NCBI GenBank assembly: GCA_011049175.1
Contig: DSCJ01000115.1
Coordinates: forward strand, 1-64,000
Reading direction: 5' to 3'
From: Bacteroidota bacterium
GTDB taxonomy: Bacteria; Bacteroidota; Bacteroidia; Bacteroidales; VadinHA17
Length of the DNA: 64,000 bases
Positions 51,577 to 60,932 of the stretch are shown one piece after another. A program made the position numbers and the translations under genes. Position 1 is the first letter of the stretch, and each line of letters starts with the position of its first letter. The notes beneath the pieces were generated by a model. That model did not search any database, was not told the origin of the DNA, and saw nothing but the letters and a program-made list of their open reading frames with translations.

Positions 51577-52080
51577 CTAATATTTCTGTACACGCACCGT
51601 GCGAACATATTTCCTGTCGGTGCTGGATACGGTCATCAAATACAATCCCTGGGCATACCCCGAAAAATCCACTTCGATCTCCTGACCCGGAGCCACATGC
51701 TTCAGTATTTCCACACGTAGTTTTTTGCCGGTAAGGTCGGTAATCTCGATATTATAATCCATGGTTCTGTCCGTGCTGAACCTCAGCCTCAGCTGCCCGT
51801 CTACCGGGTTGGGATAAGGAATGACAGACCAGTTGAAGGAAATATCCTCCACCGCATTGCCGATATCCAGTTCCCAGGGTTGCTGAAAGCCCTGGGTTAG
51901 TATAAAATCCCCCCCTGTGAGGGTGGAAATGGCCACCTCGCCCAGGGTCCATGAAATGGTGTAATTCCCTCCGGAGGCATACCCTCCGGCAGAAGCGATC
52001 ACCGTGGGACTGAGGCTCTGTGCCTGCACAGCCCCGGTTCCCATGACCGTGATAATAAAGAATCGTAACAGGGTTTTCAT
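51577..52080 (-). CDS. Small secreted protein with T9SS type A sorting domain
   Basis: Signal peptide; C-terminal YPNPVDGQLRLRF...DLTGKKL...GLYLMTVSSTDRKYVRTVRVQKY. Confidence 0.88.
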   Translation of the reverse strand: MKTLLRFFIITVMGTGAVQAQSLSPTVIASAGGYASGGNYTISWTLGEVAISTLTGGDFILTQGFQQPWELDIGNAVEDISFNWSVIPYPNPVDGQLRLRFSTDRTMDYNIEITDLTGKKLRVEILKHVAPGQEIEVDFSGYAQGLYLMTVSSTDRKYVRTVRVQKY

Positions 52081-52477
52081 GTGAAATAGCGTTTAACCAT
52101 TCTTCAGGTTGCCTCCAACATCTTTCATAACATGATGATGAATTACAAGGCAGGAAGTTACAAAAACATTTTTTGAATTTCCAGTTTTTGGCAGAAAATC
52201 CCGTGATCCGGCCCGTTCAGATGGAATATTTCGATCCCGAAATGTATTCGTATCCTTTCCTTCAGTTAAGTGAACAGGCTTGCTGTTGCCGGATACATAA
52301 CAGGGAACATTCGCGAACACTGTCCGTTTACGAACAGGCCGTTGCCAGAACCGGACACTTCCCCGGCACCTTACCTGTATAAAAGTTATATACTTTATTG
52401 ATTAATATAAGGTTATTCAGGATGGTATAAAAATTGAGGAATCAATGCCGGTTTTTTTCATCTCAAATTCTCAGATT

Positions 52478-54898
52478 ATGAGCATACTTAGAAATTACTG
52501 GACCACATCCGTAAGAAATCTACTCAGGTACAAAGGCTATGCGTTCATTAATATTGCCGGGCTGGGTATCGGGATTGCCACGGCTGTTCTTATTTTCCTG
52601 TACGTTCAGGACGAGCTGAGCTACGACCGGCATAACCGGAATTTCGACCGCATTTACCGGATCATTCTGAAAGGAAAGATACAGAGCAACGAAATAAACG
52701 GAGCCATCAGCAATGCTCCTGTCGGGCCGGCCATGGTACGGGAGCTTCCCGGCGTGGAAAACTATACCCGTTTGTTTACCTTTGCCGGTGAGCCGGTGGT
52801 ACGTTACGGCGAACATTCCATTGTGGAAAGGAAGTTCTATTATGCCGATTCCACCTTCTTTGACGTGTTCACTGCCCCTGTGGTGAAAGGCAACCGGAAT
52901 GAGTTTTTAAAACGGCCGCAAACACTGGTGCTTACTGAAGAAACGGCAGAAAAATATTTCGGGGAGGAAGATCCGGTAGGGAAAATACTGGAAGTGGGCG
53001 AAGACAGGACGGCTTTCGAAGTGGTTGGCGTGGTAAAGGGCTTCCCGAAAAACAGCCATTTCACCTTTGATATGCTGGGGGCAGGATCTACCATTTTCAG
53101 CAACCAGAACGAATTTTGGATCTCAAACAATAACTATACTTATGTCACGCTTCGTGAAGAGGCTTCTGCCGGAGAGGTACAGGAGCAACTGAACAAGCTG
53201 GTGAGGAAGTATGTAGGGCCCCAGATGGAACAATTCATCGGGGTTACCCTGGAAGAAATGGAAGAAGCGGGCCAGTATTACGGGTATTTCCTTCAGCCCC
53301 TGAAAGATATCCACCTCCGATCGGACCTCCAGTTCGAGATCGAGCCGGGAGGAAGTATGGCCACCGTGATCATTTTCAGTCTTATTGCCGTATTCATAAT
53401 CGTCATCGCCTCCATCAACTTCATGAACCTGGCCACCGCCCGTTCTTCCATCAGAGCTCATGAGGTAGGCATCCGCAAAGTGGTGGGATCGGCCCGCTAC
53501 CAACTGATCGGTCAGTTCATATCCGAATCGGTCATCATGAGCCTGTTCTCGCTTTTGCTGGCCATTGTGCTGATAATACTCTTCATGCCTGCATTCAACC
53601 AGTTCACCGGAAAATCGCTTGATTTCGAATTGCTGAAAAATCCCATGCTGCTGCCGGTGCTTCTGGTAGTATGGCTGGTGGTGGGATTTCTGTCAGGAAC
53701 CTACCCTGCCTTTTTCCTGGCATCGTTCCAGCCCGTGAAGGTGCTGAAGGGAAAATTCAAGGCCGGCATGAAAAGCGGTATTATGAGAAGCATCCTGGTG
53801 GTGTTCCAGTTCACCATCACCATTGTGCTTTTCATCAGCACATTCATCGTTTTCAGGCAAATGAACTATATCAGCCGGAAAGATCTGGGATTCAACAAAG
53901 AGAACCTGCTCCTGATCCAACGCACCTACATACTGGGCGAAAGCGCCGAGGCCTTCCGGCAGGAGGTCAACAAAATCCCCGGGGTAACCGGTTCGTCGTA
54001 TTCGAACACCTTTCCGGGAGAAATTTTCGGAAACACGGCTTTTGTCCCCGAGGGATCCGCCGCCAGCCAGACCCATGCCCTGAATTTCATGATAACCGAC
54101 GAATACTTTGACGATGTGTACGAACTGGAAATGGTGGAAGGGCGCTGGTTCTCCCCCGAAATGCCGTCGGACTCGAACGCGCTGGTGATCAATGAAGCGG
54201 CTGCCCGTGCCCTGGGCTTTGAAGACCCCCTGCAACACCGGATGATCCTGCTGGGTGAGAACAACCTTCCGCTCCAGATCGTGGGAGTGGTGAAAGATTT
54301 CCATTATGAAACCCTTCATCAAACGATCAAACCGCTGGTGATCGGACGCATGTACGATGCAAGGACCAACCTCAACATCCGGATCCGTCCCGAAAACCGG
54401 CAGGCTATCCTGGAAGCCATCCAGGCTGAATGGCAAAACATGGCATCAAACCAGCCCCTCAGTTACACCTTCCTGGACGATTCCCTGGCCGGAAAATATG
54501 ATTCCGAACGCAGCACCGGTATGATATTCGGATCCTTTTCACTTCTGGCCATTATCATTGCCTCGATGGGACTGCTGGGGCTTGCTTCATTCTCGGCCGA
54601 CCAGCGCACACGCGAAATAGGGATCAGGAAAGTCATGGGGGCTTCCGTGCAGCGTATCATGGGCATTCTTTCAAAAGAGATCCTCTGGCTGGTGCTCATT
54701 GCCACGGTTATTGCCTGGCCCCTGGCCTGGTATTTTATGAAAGACTGGCTGCAGAACTTTGCCTTCCGCATTGATCTGGAAATATGGGTTTTTGTTGGCG
54801 CCACCCTGCTGGCCTTCCTGATTGCCCTGCTGACGGTAAGCGCAAAAACCTGGAAGGCAGCACAGACAAATCCGGCCGAAGCGCTGCGGTATGAATAG
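52478..54898 (+). CDS. ABC transporter permease (MacB/FtsX-type)
   Basis: MacB periplasmic core and FtsX regions; TREIGIRKVMGASVQRI; NPAEALRYE C-terminus. Confidence 0.93.
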   Translation: MSILRNYWTTSVRNLLRYKGYAFINIAGLGIGIATAVLIFLYVQDELSYDRHNRNFDRIYRIILKGKIQSNEINGAISNAPVGPAMVRELPGVENYTRLFTFAGEPVVRYGEHSIVERKFYYADSTFFDVFTAPVVKGNRNEFLKRPQTLVLTEETAEKYFGEEDPVGKILEVGEDRTAFEVVGVVKGFPKNSHFTFDMLGAGSTIFSNQNEFWISNNNYTYVTLREEASAGEVQEQLNKLVRKYVGPQMEQFIGVTLEEMEEAGQYYGYFLQPLKDIHLRSDLQFEIEPGGSMATVIIFSLIAVFIIVIASINFMNLATARSSIRAHEVGIRKVVGSARYQLIGQFISESVIMSLFSLLLAIVLIILFMPAFNQFTGKSLDFELLKNPMLLPVLLVVWLVVGFLSGTYPAFFLASFQPVKVLKGKFKAGMKSGIMRSILVVFQFTITIVLFISTFIVFRQMNYISRKDLGFNKENLLLIQRTYILGESAEAFRQEVNKIPGVTGSSYSNTFPGEIFGNTAFVPEGSAASQTHALNFMITDEYFDDVYELEMVEGRWFSPEMPSDSNALVINEAAARALGFEDPLQHRMILLGENNLPLQIVGVVKDFHYETLHQTIKPLVIGRMYDARTNLNIRIRPENRQAILEAIQAEWQNMASNQPLSYTFLDDSLAGKYDSERSTGMIFGSFSLLAIIIASMGLLGLASFSADQRTREIGIRKVMGASVQRIMGILSKEILWLVLIATVIAWPLAWYFMKDWLQNFAFRIDLEIWVFVGATLLAFLIALLTVSAKTWKAAQTNPAEALRYE

Positions 54899-54974
54899 GG
54901 AAAAGAAATATCACCTGAAATCATAACCCGGGAGGTATTTCTCCGTATAAAACATAAACTACTGGAAGAAAATA

Positions 54975-55379
54975 ATGGAGGCACTGATCATTGATCCTAC
55001 CCGGACCACCCCGTTGATCCATCTGGACCCGGATAACGGCCGGCTGGAATTGTCGGGGATTTCGCGGCCCGAAGACGTCAGGACATTCTATTACCCCGTG
55101 CTGGAATGGATCAGCCGGTTCGCCGACGAGCTGGAAACATCGGCATCGCTGTATACGTCAGATAACCCGCTGACCCTCAACCTGCGATTCACCTATTTCA
55201 ATTCCTCCTCCGCCAAATTCCTGTTCGACATCCTTTCCTCATTCAATGAGATCCATCTTTCGGGAATTCCCGTACGGGTAAACTGGATGTACAACGAGGA
55301 GGATGAAGATGTGTACGAAGCGGGTAAGGAGCTGAGCGAAATGCTGGAAATGCCCTTCGAATACATGGCAGTACCCTGA
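54975..55379 (+). CDS. DUF1987 / SiaC-family regulatory phosphoprotein
   Basis: TRTTPLIHLDPDNGRLELSGISRPEDVRTFYYPVLEWI; LNLRFTYFNSSSAKFL. Confidence 0.88.
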   Translation: MEALIIDPTRTTPLIHLDPDNGRLELSGISRPEDVRTFYYPVLEWISRFADELETSASLYTSDNPLTLNLRFTYFNSSSAKFLFDILSSFNEIHLSGIPVRVNWMYNEEDEDVYEAGKELSEMLEMPFEYMAVP

Positions 55380-55410
55380 AAAAAAACCCGGCAGCCAGCC
55401 GGGTTTTTTT
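55380..55410. terminator. Bidirectional intrinsic terminator
   Basis: aaaaaaacccggc-agcca-gccgggttttttt perfect hairpin. Confidence 0.92.
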
Positions 55411-55427
55411 AACGATTATTCCCGTTT

Positions 55428-56987
55428 TCAGAAACTGAAATCAAGTCCCACCCCGATAAAGAGCGCATCTTTATAGTAGGTCTTGGTATAATCTCCCAGC
55501 ACGTCATGTGTATAATCCAGGGTCTGGGTTTCGTACATGGCATACCCGGCTCCCAGATTCAGGGATATCTGGTTATTGAGTGAATAAACTATCCCTCCGC
55601 CCAGGGTATTGGAAGTGAGGCTGTAGGTCAGGTCGCTCTGGTATTTCTCGTTCACCCCCGTCTGTGCGCGAAGGAAACCCGCGCTGGCGCCGAACTTGTC
55701 GGAAAACATGTACTCTACTCCCAGGCCGGCTTCCCAGTAATTTTTGTCGATGATCTCATCATTGGCCACGGGAACGCCTCCGTAGGTTCTTCCGTAATCG
55801 GCTGCCTTGTCGAAGTAATAATGCAATCCTCCGGAAACAGTCAGCCCGCCCACAGGACGGAAGTTGGCCCCCACCGACAGCATGGCCGGCATGTCGCTGG
55901 CAATTTCCTCTCCATCGGGGAACATCCCGGTTCCGTCAACGGTGGTTTCATTGGTCAGGGTCATACTGGTTTTGAACTCATACTTGATGGCCAGGTCGAA
56001 CATTTCAGAAGGCCGGAAATGGATCCCCAGGATAGGGGCAATACCGCTGCCGGTTTGTTTGGCATCCACTTCCTGATCGGCAGTGGCGGCGGTCACGGCA
56101 GCCGCCTGGGCCGAGGTCTGGTCGCCGGCCGTATCGAATCCTCCCTGCAACACGGTAATGGTAGCAGTGGAAGGATCCAGGCCGATGGAGGTGGCACCGG
56201 CTTCAAGCTGTGCACGGGTATCTGAATCAATGATACCGTACCCTTCGGCTTCTTCCAGGGTTAGACCGCCATATCCTCCGTCGATTATGGGCTGCAGACT
56301 CTCTGCTGTGGCATACAAGGTGTTGGCAGTATTGGTCAGCAGGGTACCGGGAGCAATGGCCTCGCCTCCGGCAATAACGGCAATATCCCTGAGGTATCCG
56401 TTGTATGTATTGTTGGCAAACACATAACGTGCCCCGGCATACACCGATATCATGTCGCTGATGGAATAAGTTACCCCCAGCTGTGCCCCGAAGAAAACCG
56501 AAGTACCTTCAAAGAACACATCGTAGGAATAATCGGTTACTCCCAATCCCGACATCAGGGGGACCAGTTCGGAGATTGGCATGGCGAACATGGGCACACC
56601 GTCTTCGTAAGCGGCCCCGCCACCTCCACCCACAGGATTGAACCCGAGTGAGAAAACAAGCTTGTCCATTTTATACGCCGCGTAAATACCCGGAAACAGG
56701 GGAGCCGAAACCGCCCCGTGGTATTTGTCCTGGTTGAGCAGTGTGAAACTGCTGGTCACATCCTTATTCTGTGTGATAAACTGGTTGTTCAGCGAAAGGT
56801 GAAAACCGTTGGACAGGTATCCCAGTCCGGCCGGGTTGTAATACACGGCATCGATGCCGAGAGACGCATCCCTGACCAGGAGCCGAACCCAGGCCGCACT
56901 CTGGTTGGTGTTCGTTACCAGTCCCCCCGAGTAGGAAGAGGCAGACAGGAACACCGCCAAAACGAAGATAAGGGTAAGTTTTCGCAT
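55428..56987 (-). CDS. OmpP1/FadL-like outer membrane transport protein
   Basis: AAWVRLLVRDASLGIDAVYYNPAGLGYLSNGFHLSLNNQF; beta-barrel C-terminus ending in SF. Confidence 0.88.
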   Translation of the reverse strand: MRKLTLIFVLAVFLSASSYSGGLVTNTNQSAAWVRLLVRDASLGIDAVYYNPAGLGYLSNGFHLSLNNQFITQNKDVTSSFTLLNQDKYHGAVSAPLFPGIYAAYKMDKLVFSLGFNPVGGGGGAAYEDGVPMFAMPISELVPLMSGLGVTDYSYDVFFEGTSVFFGAQLGVTYSISDMISVYAGARYVFANNTYNGYLRDIAVIAGGEAIAPGTLLTNTANTLYATAESLQPIIDGGYGGLTLEEAEGYGIIDSDTRAQLEAGATSIGLDPSTATITVLQGGFDTAGDQTSAQAAAVTAATADQEVDAKQTGSGIAPILGIHFRPSEMFDLAIKYEFKTSMTLTNETTVDGTGMFPDGEEIASDMPAMLSVGANFRPVGGLTVSGGLHYYFDKAADYGRTYGGVPVANDEIIDKNYWEAGLGVEYMFSDKFGASAGFLRAQTGVNEKYQSDLTYSLTSNTLGGGIVYSLNNQISLNLGAGYAMYETQTLDYTHDVLGDYTKTYYKDALFIGVGLDFSF

Positions 56988-57179
56988 GGTTACAATGATT
57001 TGGTTTAACAGGCCGAATATAGGAAAAAATCGGTTCCAATATACCCTGTTGGGGAAAAGAGTCTAAAAAGTACCCGGTTAATAAATTTGAATTTCAATGT
57101 TTTCTGCGTTTTACCAACCCATACGGGGGCAGTATTCCAGAACGGATTTGTTATTTTTGCCTGAAAACGGAAAAAAACC

Positions 57180-57692
57180 ATGCGCGGACAGCCCGAACTT
57201 TACAGGATACTGGAAGAGCTGAACATCTCCTTCGATTACCATGAGCATCCGCCGGTTCCCACGGTGGAGGAAGCCTCGAAGTACTGGAAGGGGATCAATT
57301 CGGCCCACTGCAAGAACATTTTTTTCCGCAACCATAAAGGAAACCGGCACTACCTGGTGATCATCGATTACCGTCAGGTGCTCGATATCCACGACCTGGA
57401 GAAACGGCTCAGGCAGGGGAAGCTGTCATTCGCCTCGGAAAGGCGGCTGAAGAAATACCTGGGACTCACCCCGGGGTCGGTAACGCCTTTCGGCCTGATC
57501 AACGACCGGGAGAACCACGTGCATGTGTTTCTTGACGGGAACCTGCGGCATGCGGAGCGTATTTCCTTCCATCCCTGCATCAACACGGCGAGCCTGGTGC
57601 TTCCCATGAATGATTTCATCCGTTTCCTCGACCATACGGGCAACACCTGGGAGTTCACCCGGCTGTATGACAACGGGGAGGATGAAGCATAA
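57180..57692 (+). CDS. YbaK/ProX-type aminoacyl-tRNA (prolyl-tRNA) deacylase
   Basis: HEHPPVPTVEEA, KNIFFRNHKGNRHYLVII, LGLTPGSVTPFGLINDRENHVHVFLD. Confidence 0.9.
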   Translation: MRGQPELYRILEELNISFDYHEHPPVPTVEEASKYWKGINSAHCKNIFFRNHKGNRHYLVIIDYRQVLDIHDLEKRLRQGKLSFASERRLKKYLGLTPGSVTPFGLINDRENHVHVFLDGNLRHAERISFHPCINTASLVLPMNDFIRFLDHTGNTWEFTRLYDNGEDEA

Positions 57693-57813
57693 TCCCGCGG
57701 GCGGGGAATCATTATACCGCACCCCTCCCCCGGGCTTTGCTTCATTTATGTTGTTGGTTTTTCACTATTTTTACACAAATAACAGGCTCTTTTACTTGCC
57801 ATACGATATATAT

Positions 57814-57857
57814 CTACGTAGACAACTACGTAGTTTTCTACGTAGTTTTCTACGTAG
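57814..57857. repeat. Four CTACGTAG palindromes with exact 12-bp periodicity
   Basis: CTACGTAG at 57814, 57826, 57838 and 57850, separated by acaa/tttt/tttt. Confidence 0.95.
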
Positions 57858-57949
57858 TTGCCCTGTCTGGTCATAGAATCATCATTCCTCGGTGCAAAGA
57901 ATGATTCCCGGTATAATAAAAAGCCGGTAGGCAAAATGGGGTGTTGATA

Positions 57950-57979
57950 TTGTTCAATTCGCAAAAATCCATAACTTTG
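57950..57979 (+). promoter_or_regulatory. Putative promoter for tRNA-Gln
   Basis: TTG-N19-TAACTTTG ending 18 nt before the tRNA 5' end. Confidence 0.6.
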
Positions 57980-57997
57980 CACACCGGAAAAGCAGAT

Positions 57998-58073
57998 TGC
58001 CCCGTGGTGTAATTGGCAACACGTCTGACTCTGGATCAGAAGAGTTCAGGTTCGAGCCCTGACGGGGCAACCA
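57998..58073 (+). tRNA. tRNA-Gln (anticodon CTG), CCA encoded
   Basis: Acceptor TGCCCCG/CGGGGCA, anticodon stem TCTGA/TCAGA with loop CTCTGGA, T-arm TCAGG-TTCGAGC-CCTGA. Confidence 0.93.
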
Positions 58074-58082
58074 CCTAAGAAA

Positions 58083-58113
58083 GGCCGCAGCCGCAGGTTG
58101 CGGCCATTTTTTT
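58083..58113 (+). terminator. Terminator after tRNA-Gln
   Basis: ggccgca...tgcggcc stem followed by a run of 7 T. Confidence 0.75.
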
Positions 58114-58251
58114 GCGGCACGGCAGAATGAAAGTTCTTTCATTGATGCCGGGCCGCGAAAAATTGGTCCCCGCAGGGAACTTTCTTTGGTGGTTTGACTT
58201 TTCCCGAGAGGCCCACGAGCCCTGACACCACACGTCAGGGCGAGTAGCTTC

Positions 58252-58271
58252 CCCTGACGGGGCAACCACCT
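58252..58271 (+). repeat. Duplicate of the tRNA-Gln 3' end (acceptor side plus CCA)
   Basis: ccctgacggggcaaccacct is identical to 58057-58076. Confidence 0.9.
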
Positions 58272-58506
58272 TTTAAATCTTTCCCATCTTAAGATAGGGT
58301 GGCTGCGAAGGGAACCAAGCATATGGTAAAATACTCCGGATGGAAAAGATCTGTGATTTCCCGGCCCCGGGACCTAACCCTTTGGGGAAATTCTCCGGCA
58401 AATGATTGATTAATGGAAAAAATTGGCAGGTATTTGATGTTGAATCCGCAGATTTTGGGATAGTATTGTTTAATAATCTATTTCTTCATTCACTAAAGTT
58501 ACTATC

Positions 58507-60132
58507 ATGACAAAGCACATTCCACTGATCATTGCCCTGACATTTGGAATCATAGCAGCTAACAGTTGCAGCCAGCCGGGGCAGGGCCCGATTGAGGCAG
58601 GCGAAAACATCGCAGTGGTTTCCACCGAATACGGAAAAGTCCGCGGATATATCGACGACGGCATCTTTGCCTTCAAAGGCATCCCCTATGCCCGCGCCGA
58701 CCGCTTCATGCCTCCCCAGGCCCCCGATAAATGGGAAGATGTACGCCAGTGTACCATTTACGGCCCGCAGGCCATGCAGAACAAAGCACAGAACTGGCGA
58801 GGACAGAGTGATGAAAATTTCGGTTTCCAGTTTTGCATCGAACCGATGGATGAAAAAGAGTGCCTGGTTCTCAATGTGTGGACGCAGGGTATCAACGACG
58901 GCAAAAAACGCCCGGTATGGGTATGGATCCATGGCGGAGGGTACTCTGCCGGTTCGGCCAACCAGCTGCCTTTCTTCGATGGGCGTTCACTGGCTGCCAA
59001 AGGCGATATCGTGGTGGTTACGGTCAACCACCGGCTGAACACCCTGGGTTACCTTGATTTGAGAGGTGTGGGAGAAAAATATTCCGAATCGGTGAACCTT
59101 GGGATGCAGGACCTGGTAGCCGCCCTGCAGTGGGTTCATGACAATATTACTCAATTCGGAGGAGACCCGGGCATGGTAACCATTGACGGTCAGTCGGGCG
59201 GCGGCGGGAAAGTATCCACCCTGATGGCCATGCCTTCGGCATCAGGACTTTTCCACCGGGCCATTGTTCAGAGCGGATCGACACTGACGGTCGGTAACAG
59301 TGAAGCCAGCAAGGCTTTCGGCCTGGCCTTCATAGAGGCACTGGGCATCACCCCCGAAGAGGCAGACAAGCTGAACGATTTCACTTATGAGGAACTTGTG
59401 GCGGCCAGCCGGCGCGCTTCGATGAAAATGAGAGAATCGGGACAATTCATGATGAGGGGAGGAGAAGGACCCACCGTGGACGGGAAATACATAACGCAAC
59501 ATCCGTTCGAACCTACCCCCGCAGAATTCTCAAAAGACGTGCCCATGCTGATCGGCTCCAACCTGAACGAATTCGGGTACCGGAACCGCCAGATCATCAC
59601 TCCCCAGACCATGGAGCAGGTTAAAGCCACGCTTACCGAACGTTATGGGGCAGAAAATGCCGAAAAGTATATTGCGGCATACCAGGAAGCCTATCCTGAC
59701 GACGACCAGCCTCAGCATATTCTCACCACATCCGTTCGTACGAACGCCATTAAGCAGGCCTCTGTCAAGAATGCACAGGGTGGTGCACCCGCGTATGTTT
59801 ATCTGTTTGAATGGCAGTCGCCGGTGAATGATGGCAGCCTGGGAGCAGCCCATGGAATGGAACTGCCTTTCATGTTCAATAACATTGCCATGGCACGCAC
59901 GTTAACCGGTGGCGGGAAAGAAGCCTACGAGCTTGCCGATAAAATCAGTTCAGCCTGGATCAGCTTTGTGAAAACCGGCGATCCCAACTGCCAAGAATTG
60001 CCGGAATGGGCACCCTATTCCCCGGAAGAAGGGGCCACCATGGTATTTGATAACCAGTGTGAAGTACGGTATAATTTTGATCAGTCATTAATCGATTTTG
60101 TTTCGAGCCTGCCGCCCCGGGGCAGAAGATAA
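58507..60132 (+). CDS. Type B carboxylesterase family protein
   Basis: GIPYARADRF, VWVWIHGGGYSAGSANQLPFFDGRSLA, IDGQSGGGGKVSTLM nucleophile region. Confidence 0.92.
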   Translation: MTKHIPLIIALTFGIIAANSCSQPGQGPIEAGENIAVVSTEYGKVRGYIDDGIFAFKGIPYARADRFMPPQAPDKWEDVRQCTIYGPQAMQNKAQNWRGQSDENFGFQFCIEPMDEKECLVLNVWTQGINDGKKRPVWVWIHGGGYSAGSANQLPFFDGRSLAAKGDIVVVTVNHRLNTLGYLDLRGVGEKYSESVNLGMQDLVAALQWVHDNITQFGGDPGMVTIDGQSGGGGKVSTLMAMPSASGLFHRAIVQSGSTLTVGNSEASKAFGLAFIEALGITPEEADKLNDFTYEELVAASRRASMKMRESGQFMMRGGEGPTVDGKYITQHPFEPTPAEFSKDVPMLIGSNLNEFGYRNRQIITPQTMEQVKATLTERYGAENAEKYIAAYQEAYPDDDQPQHILTTSVRTNAIKQASVKNAQGGAPAYVYLFEWQSPVNDGSLGAAHGMELPFMFNNIAMARTLTGGGKEAYELADKISSAWISFVKTGDPNCQELPEWAPYSPEEGATMVFDNQCEVRYNFDQSLIDFVSSLPPRGRR

Positions 60133-60361
60133 CAGGATCTGCCGCTATTCCCAGAATACTATTCTGAGAGCAGGCCTTACGCAAGGGACGCCTGTCAGGA
60201 TACTTATTTATTAAAACCGGATTTCCCCGGCTTTGGGAGGCAATCAACCACCCTGCCGCCCATATTGTCGGAACCGCATACATACACCCTTATATCCTTC
60301 CTATGAAGGGGAAGGTGGAATCCGCCGACAGGCGGAAGACGGAAGGGGTTTGATGGAAAGA

Positions 60362-60406
60362 TTCTTAAGCAAAGGCCGGGAAATAATCATTTCCCGGCCT
60401 TAAGAA
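60362..60406. repeat. Long inverted repeat (hairpin) in the esterase-SusC intergenic region
   Basis: aggccgggaaa-taatca-tttcccggcct with flanking ttcttaag / ttaagaa. Confidence 0.85.
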
Positions 60407-60932
60407 AGAATATATTTAGGGGAACCAACCAATCCAACCCGCCTTCAGCAGGGCATCCCTCCTTTCACACTCCACTCCGCCTTCTGTGGGACGCCCCGCT
60501 TTTAAAGGAAGAGATTTTCAGTCAGGAAGGCGAAAATGGTACAGTGCGAACCTGCTGCAGGGCTTACCGGAATAAAATCATCTCTTCGTATGTTCCCCTT
60601 CCTCTCCGTACGAAAATAAAGTGTACAATATACACTATCAGGCAAATCCACGGCTGATAAGAGCAGGATAAGCAAATTATTATAATAAACGGACAAAATA
60701 GTATCAATGCGGGGGATGAAGTATGTTTAATTTTATAGTTGTTCACAAGCAGCAGCTATGCAGAACAAAGCTCCCAGGCACTTTCCCCGTTCGGCATCTG
60801 TAATCCCTATTTTTTTCAGATTGCACAGCATAGCCGGGCTGTTCCCGGAACGGCATCTGATCGCAGCGTATCGGTCCCATCCGGAATTTCTGCTGAAATA
60901 TTCATCCTAACCAAAACAAAAAACCCAACACT

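Noticed and set aside
52173-52382. 69-aa ORF upstream of the FtsX-type permease
   Set aside because: Non-ATG start, Cys-rich odd composition, no recognisable homology; likely chance ORF in the divergent intergenic region.
57814-57857. CRISPR array
   Set aside because: Repeat units are 8 bp with 4-bp spacers, far too short; no cas genes in the window.
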